This document shows positions 59,101 to 64,000 of a DNA stretch of 64,000 nucleotides, one piece after another. Each line of letters starts with the position of its first letter. The stretch's first letter is position 1. Under the pieces are notes generated by a model. The model saw only the letters and a program-made list of their open reading frames with translations. It ran no database searches and had not been told where the DNA came from. The stretch is from contig JADJBV010000002.1 of assembly GCA_016703535.1 (NCBI GenBank), forward strand, positions 2,170,001 to 2,234,000, given 5' to 3'. The position numbers and the translations under genes were made by a program. The DNA is from Deltaproteobacteria bacterium. Lineage in GTDB: Bacteria; Myxococcota; Kuafuiibacteriia; Kuafuiibacteriales; Kuafuiibacteriaceae.

Positions 59101-61716
59101 CGCGTCGTTGGTCGGGTTGATGATGATCGTGACCTGAGCGGTCGAGCTTTGGCCGTCCGCGTCGGTCACCTGGTAGGTGAAGGTCGCGGTCCCGTTCTGG
59201 TCCGGCGCCGGGGTGAAGATGATGGTCCCGTCGGGTTGGGCCACCGCGGTGCCTTGGGCCGGGGCGCCGGTGACGCTGACCGAAACCGGGCCGTCGCCTA
59301 GGCCGCTGTCGTTGGCCAACACGTTGACGGTGACCGCTTGATCTTCGTCGGTGGTGGTGTTGTCGGCGGCGGCGCTGGGGGTGTCGTTGCGCGGCTGGAC
59401 CGTGACGGTGACGGTGGCGGTGGACTGCTGCCCGTCGGCGTCGGTGACCGTATATTGGTAGCTGTCGGTGCCGTTGAAGTCGGCCCGGGGCGTGTAGCGG
59501 ACGGTCCCGTTGGCGTTGACCACCACCGTACCGTTGCTCGGCTGGGCCGCGATGCTGACGGTGACCGGGCCGTCGCCCAGGCCGCTGTCGTTGGCCAAGA
59601 GGTTGCTGTTGACCGTGCCGTCTTCGGCCACGGTGACGGCGTTGTTGTTGGCCACCGGGGTGTCGTTGACCGCGGTGACGGTGATCTGGACCGTGGCGGT
59701 GTCGTTTTGGCCGTCGGCGTCGGTGACCCGGTAGGTGAGGGTGACGACGCCGTTGAAGTCGGCGGCCGGTGTGTAGGTGATGGTTCCGTTGGCGTTGGCC
59801 ACCGCGGTGCCGCTCCCCGGTGGGGTGACGATGGTGACCGTCACCGGCGTGTTGCCCAGGCCGGTGTCGTTGCCCAATACATTAAATGTACCGGCCGAGT
59901 CCTCGGCGGTGTTGACCAGGTCGTTGACCGCGTCCGGGATGTCGACGGTGGGATCCAGGTAGTCGGGGATGGTGTCGCCGTCGAGGTCACCGGTTTCGGT
60001 GGCGTCGGGGCGGCCGTCGCCGTCGCTGTCGGTGTCGTACCAAGGGGGGACTCCGTCGCCGTCGATGTTCAGCCCGTAGGTGGTGCCTTGGGCCAGTTCG
60101 GTGCTGGTGGGGATGGTGTCGCCGTCGTCGTCCGAATCCCGGAAGTTGAGGAGGCCGTCGTTGTCGACGTTGCCGGTGCCTTCGGCCGAGTCCAGGACGC
60201 CGTCGTTGTCGCTGTCGGTGTCCAGGGCGTCGATGGGACCGTTGCCGTCGGTGTTGATCGGCAAGCCGCCGTTGGTCTCGACGCCGTCGTTGATCCCGTC
60301 GTTGTCGCTGTCGGTGTCCAGCGGATCGGTGCCGATGCCGACCTCTTCGCCGTCGTCAGCGCCGTCGTTGTCGGTGTCGACGTCGGCCGGATCGGTGCCG
60401 TAGGTGCAGAGCTCGTCGATGTCGCTGAGGGTGTCGCCATCGGTGTCGGTGGCGGCGCTCAAGGCCCGGACCTGGATCGTCCCGGACTGGGTGCTGCGGG
60501 CCCAGCTGTAGGTGTCGAGGAAGGCGTTGTTCCCCTTCGATGTAGCGCTGTAGTTGCCCCAGGCGCGGCCGTTGATGTTGGCCAACACCGCGTCCGCGTA
60601 GTTGCCAGAAGCCATCCCGTTGGCGCCCGACGCGACCAACCCTTGCTGGCCGTTGGGCATGTTGACCTCGTTGGCTTGGACCGCCGCGTCGTTCCAATAC
60701 ATCGCCAGGCCGGTGCGCCCGTTGGCGGCGTCGACCTCGAAGAACTGCATGCCCTGGTAGCTGGTCTCGATGTCTTGGGCCAGGTAGTGGACTTCACCGA
60801 CCTGGATCGAAGCCCGGCAGTCGTAGTTGCCCGTGGGCACGAAGTTGCCGGCGTTGTTGCGCCCGTCCCAGGCCCGGGTGTTGGCGCCGGGGGTGGTGGT
60901 GCCGATCAAAAACAGGTCCGCCGTGGAGGTGCGGTCGAACTGGCCGTCTTGGTTGAGGTCGCAGATCAAGTGATAGGTTCCGGTGACGTCGGTGGTGAAG
61001 CTGAAGAGGCCCGTCGAGGTCCCGGGGACGATGGCGCTGCAGGTCTCCGCCGCGCCCACCTGGGTGAAGGTGAAGTTGCTGACCGCCGGCACCAAGGGGT
61101 TGTAGGTCGCGAGGGTCGGGGGGTTGAGGTAGATCTGGTAGAGCGGCGTGAAGGTGTTGCCGGCGCTGGGCACGCTGCGGCCGGCGTTGGCGCCGTTGAC
61201 GCCCGTCTGGTTCATGCCCATGTTCCAGATGAAGCCCTGGAGTCCATTGAAGCGAATGTCGATGACCGCGTTGCGGTTGGCAGCGCCGCCGTTCACCAAG
61301 GCGTAAAGTGAGGTGTTCATCGCCGATGCGCCGCCGGCGTAGGTGCCGGTGTCGAAGTACCAGCGGGTCGACCACAACCGCCCGCCCGCTTGCACTGGGT
61401 TGTTGACCCGCAGGTCCCAGGCGCCGCCTTGGTCGTTGGTCAAGGTCACCCGATAGGCGCCGTTGCCGTTGCCGTTCAGGTTGGCGGTGGCGCCGTTGCC
61501 CAAGGTGGCGATCTGGGTGCCGGCCGGATTGAAGATCCGGGCCTGGCCCGCGCCGCTCCAAGTGATGGTCTCGACGGTGGCGTCCAAGATGTCGACGTTC
61601 AACACCGTGGTGTTGACCATGTCCGATTGGGTGCCGAGGGTCGCGGTGCCTTCGGCTCGGGCGATCAGCGGAGCCAACAAAAGGGAGGCGAAGATCGACG
61701 TGGCAATTCGCGACAT
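53155..61716 (-). CDS. Giant fused TSP3/cadherin-like adhesin and OmpA-family protein
   Basis: 2853 aa. A signal peptide (SIFASLLLAPLIARA) precedes an N-terminal domain (to about 430). Short DxDxDG repeats follow, then four Ig/cadherin-like repeats (about 592-962; VLANDSGLGDGPV, TYQVTDADGQ), then about 1240 residues of thrombospondin-type-3 calcium-binding repeats with eight copies of a module containing DGTELGVT. Residues about 2206-2245 resemble a MYXO-CTERM anchor (CGCSTSHG, hydrophobic LGSVAVGLLLLAFGVFG, RRR). A second signal-like peptide (VTTALVFLLATGAAA, about 2265) begins an OmpA-family protein: beta-barrel (to about 2550), TSP3 spacer, and an OmpA peptidoglycan-binding domain (VRVEGHTDDVG, NRRVEFHV). 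The N-terminal part is probably surface-attached, the rest outer-membrane. Two genes may be joined by loss of a stop codon. Confidence 0.85.
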   Translation of the reverse strand: MSRIATSIFASLLLAPLIARAEGTATLGTQSDMVNTTVLNVDILDATVETITWSGAGQARIFNPAGTQIATLGNGATANLNGNGNGAYRVTLTNDQGGAWDLRVNNPVQAGGRLWSTRWYFDTGTYAGGASAMNTSLYALVNGGAANRNAVIDIRFNGLQGFIWNMGMNQTGVNGANAGRSVPSAGNTFTPLYQIYLNPPTLATYNPLVPAVSNFTFTQVGAAETCSAIVPGTSTGLFSFTTDVTGTYHLICDLNQDGQFDRTSTADLFLIGTTTPGANTRAWDGRNNAGNFVPTGNYDCRASIQVGEVHYLAQDIETSYQGMQFFEVDAANGRTGLAMYWNDAAVQANEVNMPNGQQGLVASGANGMASGNYADAVLANINGRAWGNYSATSKGNNAFLDTYSWARSTQSGTIQVRALSAATDTDGDTLSDIDELCTYGTDPADVDTDNDGADDGEEVGIGTDPLDTDSDNDGINDGVETNGGLPINTDGNGPIDALDTDSDNDGVLDSAEGTGNVDNDGLLNFRDSDDDGDTIPTSTELAQGTTYGLNIDGDGVPPWYDTDSDGDGRPDATETGDLDGDTIPDYLDPTVDIPDAVNDLVNTAEDSAGTFNVLGNDTGLGNTPVTVTIVTPPGSGTAVANANGTITYTPAADFNGVVTLTYRVTDADGQNDTATVQITVTAVNDTPVANNNAVTVAEDGTVNSNLLANDSGLGDGPVTVSIAAQPSNGTVVVNANGTVRYTPRADFNGTDSYQYTVTDADGQQSTATVTVTVQPRNDTPSAAADNTTTDEDQAVTVNVLANDSGLGDGPVSVSVTGAPAQGTAVAQPDGTIIFTPAPDQNGTATFTYQVTDADGQSSTAQVTIIINPTNDAPVAADDEAEADPGQSVVIAALGNDQDPDAGDTLAIDGVSLPANGTAVINGDGTITYTANPGFVGTDSFTYTVSDGNGGFDTATVQIEVGADDDGDGLTNVREGGLGTDPNDPDSDDDGVGDGVEVDTWGSSPLDADSDDDGLLDGTEDADGDGVLDPGESSPVEADTDGDGLHDGTERGLTAAETPDTDPGAGAFVPDTDPTSTTNPNAADTDGDGLADGDEDADGDGFQDANETDPNDADTDDDGAPDGAEPSPLVDSDGDGLINARDVDSDDDGLYDGTELGRTTPDADTDLSRGAFLADQDPASTTDPLDADTDNGTVNDGAEDLNRNGRVDLGERNPNLAADDVPALVDTDGDGLPDVVEAELGSDPNDADSDDDGVRDGEEPNFAADADADGAPNLLDPDSDNDGLYDGTELGVTTAGPDTDVAAGHFVADADPTTTTSPIDPDTDRGGLRDGTEDTNKNGRVDAGERNPLDPSDDRLPSADTDGDGLSNAEEVRLGSDPNDADTDDDGVLDGDEPNYADDSDNDGTINVLDPDSDGDGIFDGTELGVTTTSTATDVARGNFRADADPTTTTSPVLADTDRGTVNDGVEDADRNGRVDAGERNPRNRNDDLLDTDGDGIPDDVEGTGDTDGDGTPNFQDLDSDDDGILDRDEAGDTNLGTAPVDTDNDGTADYLDLDSDMDGVNDEDEAGDNLGTTPPVDSDGDGTPDFRDLDSDMDTIVDGTDNCRTVINTDQIDGNSNGIGDACENDRDGDGLPDDEEVAIGTDPDDPDSDDDGVGDGSERMPGVDSDGDGLVNANDPDSDDDGIFDGTELGVTVAGPGTDASSGAFVPDADPSNTTDPLDADSDDGSVEDGAEDANHNGRIDAGETDPNLAADDVAPTDGDGDGLSDDEEAALGSDPADADSDDDGVIDGQENNPGHDTDGDGRVNVLDADSDGDGLFDGTERGVTQPNADTDVAAGNYVPDADPNTTTSAVDPDSDGGGLSDGLEDLDLDGQRDPGERDPLDPSDDQANDRDGDGLPDDVEVQLGTDPDDADSDDDGIKDGAEPRPGVDSDGDGLINALDPDSDNDAILDGTELGVTTPGTGTDVAAGAFVADQDPTTTTDPLDKDTDDGGVDDGAEDANHDGRIDGGETDPNLGSDDQAPTDSDQDGLSDDEEADLGTDPQDADSDDDGVLDGDEPNPGVDGDQDGAINALDPDSDDDGLFDGTELGVTTPNADTNVGAGFFVPDADPGTTTSAVDPDTDNGGAEDGDEDTNQNGRKDDGERDPLNPADDQLGSADQDGDGVPDGSDNCPALPNPDQLDLDADGQGAGCDVDDNGDGVVDGIGLAGGGCGCSTSHGPTPGPLGSVAVGLLLLAFGVFGRRRALLAAPVRTSGLRRRVTTALVFLLATGAAAQQANAQNVPERRSFGIERFALTIDRGGILDTEWAGVPRHLSWNVWLWMGYANDPLVLYRESDDERQGSLVASRWGGEVGGAIALFEWVELGLALPVILGQSRSDLLPGVVGTLPELSSAGLGDLRLIPKIRILRQADQGLDLAVMAAVSLPTATEEAYFGDDTVGFRPALLASRSFGLMRLAGNVGFRMRNKVDFVNLAVDDEFFLKVGLGARLAEVGGPPLELDLSYSMATVLDLAFESAEAVASELDFGLAYDFPIPLTAYAAGGVGLTKAYGTPDFRALLGLRYTWAPPTDSDGDGLNDPDDTCPDVAEDKDEFEDQDGCVDPDDDGDQIPDTADRCRLEPETQNEHEDQDGCPDEVPDPDGDGLRGKADQCPNDAEDVDQWEDQDGCPDPDNDADGVLDVADKCVSAPGVKENKGCPDTDRDHDNIADRLDQCPDEPGVLENGGCAKKQLAVLKGERIEILDKVYFKTSSAVIEARSYALLNDVAAVIKRNKLTKVRVEGHTDDVGNDSGNLRLSEKRAKSVVAYLVAQGVDQGLLEPAGFGETQPLVPNNSPDNRAQNRRVEFHVEGAEVEIQER
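54967..54969 (-). other. Possible internal GTG start of OmpA-family gene
   Basis: An in-frame GTG at residue 2250 of the giant frame begins MRTSGLRRRVTTALVFLL, a good signal peptide, and would give a 604-aa OmpA-family protein. It lies directly after the RRRALLAAP end of the adhesin anchor. No strong Shine-Dalgarno precedes it. Confidence 0.45.
55105..58830 (-). repeat. Eight ~125-residue TSP3 modules
   Basis: Within the giant gene, a unit carrying DGTELGVT, then DADPTTTT, then EDxNxNGRxDxGERxP is repeated eight times with divergence, each followed by DxDxDG runs. The DNA therefore has a strong GTC/GAC and GTCGTC pattern on the plus strand. Confidence 0.85.
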
Positions 61717-61861
61717 TGAAGCGAGTTTATCGTTCGAATCGGTGGCGAACGTAAGTTCTCGGCTCCCCCAACCGATCCGGGCCGCGCTGGCCGCGGGAGA
61801 TGCCCCAGGATGAGACGTCCGGGTGGGGTCGACGAGGTGGCCGCGGGGATGGCCGCTGCGG

Positions 61862-62696
61862 TCAGCTCAGGCCCAACACTTCGCGGACGGTGGTGAAGGG
61901 GAGGGCCTTCACGAGGTACTCGAGCTTGCCAAACATCCGATCGAGCCCGTTGTAGCCGCGGAAGTCGCGCAAGGTACCTTGCGAAAAGCGCGGGATCTCC
62001 GGATCGATCTCCCAGGGGTGGAGGTAGACGATGGTGGGCTGGCCTTCGGCCTGGTTCACGTGGGCGAGGGCCTTCGCCAAGATCTCCACCGGAAAAAGCC
62101 GCAGGTAACCACCGCCCGCGACCGGCAGGTTTCGCCCGAACTTGCGATAGGTGGTCAGGGGGAACTCCCAGAGTTTTTTTCCGTGGATTGAAAGCTCAAC
62201 CGGGAAACGGGAGTAGTCGGCGATGCCGTAGCGGTCGTGCACGATCGGGAAGATCGACGACGAATACCCAAAGCCCTCTTCGACCAAGATCTCATGGGCC
62301 CACAAGGACTGACGGGTCACCGAATACGTCGGGGCCCGATAACCAACCACCCTGGCGCCAATCAAGCCCTCGAGGAGATCCTTCACCTGCCGCAGATCCG
62401 CTCGGAACTCAAGCGGGGGTCATCTCGAAGACCAGCCGGTGCCAGTAGCTGTGGGCCGCCACCTCGTGACCACGCCGGTGGATCTCTTTGACCAAGGCCC
62501 GTTGGCGATCGGCGACCCAACCCAACACGAAGAAGGTCGCCTTGATCCCGTGTTGATCGAAGAGATCGAGCAGTCGCCGGGTCTGTTGATCACTCCGCAT
62601 CGGTTGGGCCGGCCACAGGTCTCGTGGCACCCGCTGGTCGAGGTTCTGGACCGTGAAGTACTCCTCCACGTCCACCGTCATCGCGTTCTGCACCAC
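61862..62696 (-). pseudogene. XrtA-type polysaccharide deacetylase, frameshifted
   Basis: Two adjacent frames together encode one protein of about 277 aa. The first (62696-62409) has NAMTVDVEEYFTVQNL, ATFFVLGW and HEVAAHSYWH, and stops after EMTPA. One extra base near 62413 (the run GCTTGAG) shifts the frame; the second continues EFRADLRQVKDLLEGLIG, VVGYRAPTYSV, SSSIFPIVHD, GRNLPVAGGGYLRLFP and YLHPWEIDPEIP to GLS. This is the DUF3473-containing deacetylase of exosortase (PEP-CTERM/XrtA) exopolysaccharide clusters. All catalytic parts are still present, so the break is recent or a sequencing error. The possible start is GTG 62696 or ATG 62681. Confidence 0.85.
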
Positions 62697-62700
62697 GGCC

Positions 62701-63648
62701 TCAGCCCTTCGCGCGTTTTTTCCGAGTGCCCTTGTTGCCTCGGGCCAAGAACACCGAACCCACCACTCGGGTTCGGCCGATGGTCTCGACCGCCTTGTCC
62801 AGGGCGGCCCGTTTGGTGCGGCCCGCGGCGCCGATCATCACGACTGCGTCGACGTTCTGAGCGATCAGCGGCACGTCAGCGTGAGGGATGGCGGCCGGCG
62901 CGTCGATCAGCAAGACATCGACGGACTGGTAAAGTTCGGCCAGCAGTGACTTGAACTTGGGCGAACTCAAGATGGAGGCGGGGTTCTGGTGGGTCCCGCC
63001 AGCGTGCAACACGATCAGGTTGCGCCCCAACACCCGGGCCACACACTGGGACAGGGGGAACTTGCCCTCCAACGCCTGCAGCAGCCCGCGGTTTTGATCC
63101 AGGTTGAACAAACTCCCAGCCCGGGGGGCCCGGAAGTTGGCGTCGATCAGCGCGATCTTCCGCTCCGAGTCTTCGCTCATCACCAAGGCCAAGTTGGAGG
63201 CGACCACCGTCTTGCCGTCCCCTTCACCGGGGGAGGTGAACAAGAAGGACTTGTAGCCGAGCCGGGTCCGCATCTCCTCCAGCCGAGTCGCCAAGATTCG
63301 GACCTCGGCGGCGAAGGGCCCGTCTTTTTCGTGCAGGACCATCAGGTCCTTCGACTCGGAGGGCATGGCGCTGATCGCAGTGTCGGTCAGCGAGATGGTC
63401 TGGCCTTTGACCAAGGCGCCGCGGCTCGACGGCGCAGGCGCGGCGGCGCCACTCGGCGGGCTCCAGCTGGCCCGGGCGCTCCTCGGGGCCGGCGCCTCGG
63501 GGGCGGCGCTCCGTCGGCCCGACTCGATGGACTCGGGCAAGCGCATCATGCCCGGCTTGTTGCTGAACACCTGCGAGCCCGGCGTCGAGGCCAAGGTCTT
63601 GGGCGGAAATGCCCCTTTGGGGCCGCCCTTTTTTCCGTCGTCGCTCAA
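62701..63648 (-). CDS. BY-kinase-like (CpsD/XrtA-type) ATPase for polysaccharide export
   Basis: 315 aa, start ATG 63648 overlapping the upstream gene by 4 nt. The first 115 residues are a Pro/Ala-rich linker. Residues about 115-300 are a CpsD/CapB-type P-loop ATPase: Walker A TSPGEGDGKTVVASNLA, A' region KIALIDANFRAP (the second Asp is Asn), Walker B VDVLLIDAPA. The usual Tyr cluster for autophosphorylation is absent; the tail is basic (GTRKKRAKG). Such proteins regulate chain length and export of exopolysaccharide at the inner membrane, with a separate chain-length partner. The adjacent deacetylase gene supports an XrtA-type locus. Confidence 0.85.
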   Translation of the reverse strand: MSDDGKKGGPKGAFPPKTLASTPGSQVFSNKPGMMRLPESIESGRRSAAPEAPAPRSARASWSPPSGAAAPAPSSRGALVKGQTISLTDTAISAMPSESKDLMVLHEKDGPFAAEVRILATRLEEMRTRLGYKSFLFTSPGEGDGKTVVASNLALVMSEDSERKIALIDANFRAPRAGSLFNLDQNRGLLQALEGKFPLSQCVARVLGRNLIVLHAGGTHQNPASILSSPKFKSLLAELYQSVDVLLIDAPAAIPHADVPLIAQNVDAVVMIGAAGRTKRAALDKAVETIGRTRVVGSVFLARGNKGTRKKRAKG

Positions 63649-64000
63649 TCGGCTGATCCTTTGCCGGCCAGAGGCCCTTCATCTGGCCGCGTCGTCGACT
63701 TCGTGTCCAGCCCCGTCGGTGGGGTGGGCGTGGGCTTTGGGTCCAGCGGCGCCGCGGCGGCCTTCTTTTCGGCCCGGGCTTGCAACTCCGCCGCGGCCTT
63801 CAGGACCTTTCGGACCGCGTCCTCGAACAGGGCTTCGGGCGCCGCGATCGTCACCAGGTAGGATACGGAGCCCGGCACGACCCACTGGCGAACCCGGTGT
63901 GAACCGTCTCGCCGATCGATCTGCGGTGCTTCGAAGGGGCCGGTGCTCAGGACCCCCGGCTTGGCTTCGGCCGACAAGGCGGCCGGCAACCCGTTCAAAG
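63645..64000 (-). CDS. Hypothetical protein in exopolysaccharide cluster (5' end outside window)
   Basis: The 3' part of a minus-strand gene that stays open to the right edge; about 118 codons are visible. Its stop overlaps the start of the BY-kinase-like gene (ATGA). The visible part is mixed alpha/beta (VRQWVVPGSVSYLVTIAAPE, LFEDAVRKVLKAAAEL) followed by a Pro/Thr-rich tail (PTPTPPTG). No family is recognised. A TTG at 63998 could be a start, but a longer gene reaching beyond the window is more likely. Confidence 0.55.
   Translation of the reverse strand, partial: LNGLPAALSAEAKPGVLSTGPFEAPQIDRRDGSHRVRQWVVPGSVSYLVTIAAPEALFEDAVRKVLKAAAELQARAEKKAAAAPLDPKPTPTPPTGLDTKSTTRPDEGPLAGKGSAD

Noticed and set aside
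59338..61311. A 657-codon plus-strand frame opposite the N-terminal part of the adhesin.
   Set aside because: Same cause: antisense shadow of a GC-rich gene, with repetitive Val/Gly/Asp and no recognisable fold.

Overview
The window is 64 kb of GC-rich, densely packed bacterial DNA that looks like a member of the Myxococcota (myxobacteria or a related former deltaproteobacterial lineage). The assignment is inferred from gene content. It has an AgmX/PglI-type TonB-like C-terminal protein, a Ser/Thr kinase beside an FHA-sigma54 activator, lipoproteins with Asp/Gly-rich linkers, a giant thrombospondin-type-3 surface protein with a MYXO-CTERM-like tail, and several dual-domain regulators. No rRNA, prophage, insertion sequence or CRISPR array was seen. 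Two tRNA genes, Pro(GGG) and Arg(CCT), are present.

Layout. 1-10 kb: the start of a lipoprotein that runs off the left edge, a large Nudix-containing protein, a Cof-type HAD phosphatase, an exported protein, a DUF697-like membrane protein, and a TPR protein with two cyclic-nucleotide-binding domains. 10-16.7 kb: tRNA-Pro, then a four-gene minus-strand operon (octaheme tetrathionate-reductase-family cytochrome, two YeeE/YedE sulfur permeases, one of them fused to a rhodanese-like domain, and a nonaheme cytochrome c-cytochrome b fusion). A divergent PAS-sigma54 activator faces it. Together they look like a regulated sulfur-oxyanion respiration unit. 16.7-23.5 kb: an AgmX/PglI-type protein, an EF-hand protein, an atypical response regulator, a candidate polymorphic toxin, a minimal threonyl-tRNA synthetase and a DJ-1/PfpI protein. 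23.5-24.3 kb: a gene-free repeat region with a large hairpin. 24.3-31.3 kb: a LolCDE/MacB-like ABC transporter, an NCS1 permease, a lipoprotein and UppP.

31.3-37.3 kb: lipoproteins around a kinase / TPR / FHA-sigma54 operon. 37.3-52.9 kb: mostly housekeeping genes in tight, often overlapping operons: surE with an nlpD-like gene, an M48 protease and apt; tRNA-Arg, an IHF-like gene and mnmA; rnc, a cyclophilin, era and der; a PilZ protein; then a tandem DsbA-fold protein, a gluconolactonase-like lipoprotein, a pterin dehydratase, miaE, an EVE-domain protein and a PilZ-receiver protein. 52.9-61.7 kb: an orphan OmpA-domain remnant and a 2853-codon reading frame that joins a repeat-rich adhesin to an OmpA-family outer-membrane protein. 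61.7-64 kb: the end of an exopolysaccharide (XrtA/exosortase-type) cluster with a frameshifted polysaccharide deacetylase and a BY-kinase-like ATPase.

The most notable observations are: (1) the giant frame carries a membrane-anchoring tail and then a second signal peptide in its interior; (2) a -10-like motif, often TAGC(A/T)TC, lies about 6-11 nt before many start codons, suggesting leaderless mRNAs; (3) the octaheme/nonaheme sulfur cluster; (4) the toxin candidate, followed by a 25-codon hydrophobic small ORF; and (5) a threonyl-tRNA synthetase without its editing domain. All functional calls are made by reading motifs; no database search was run.
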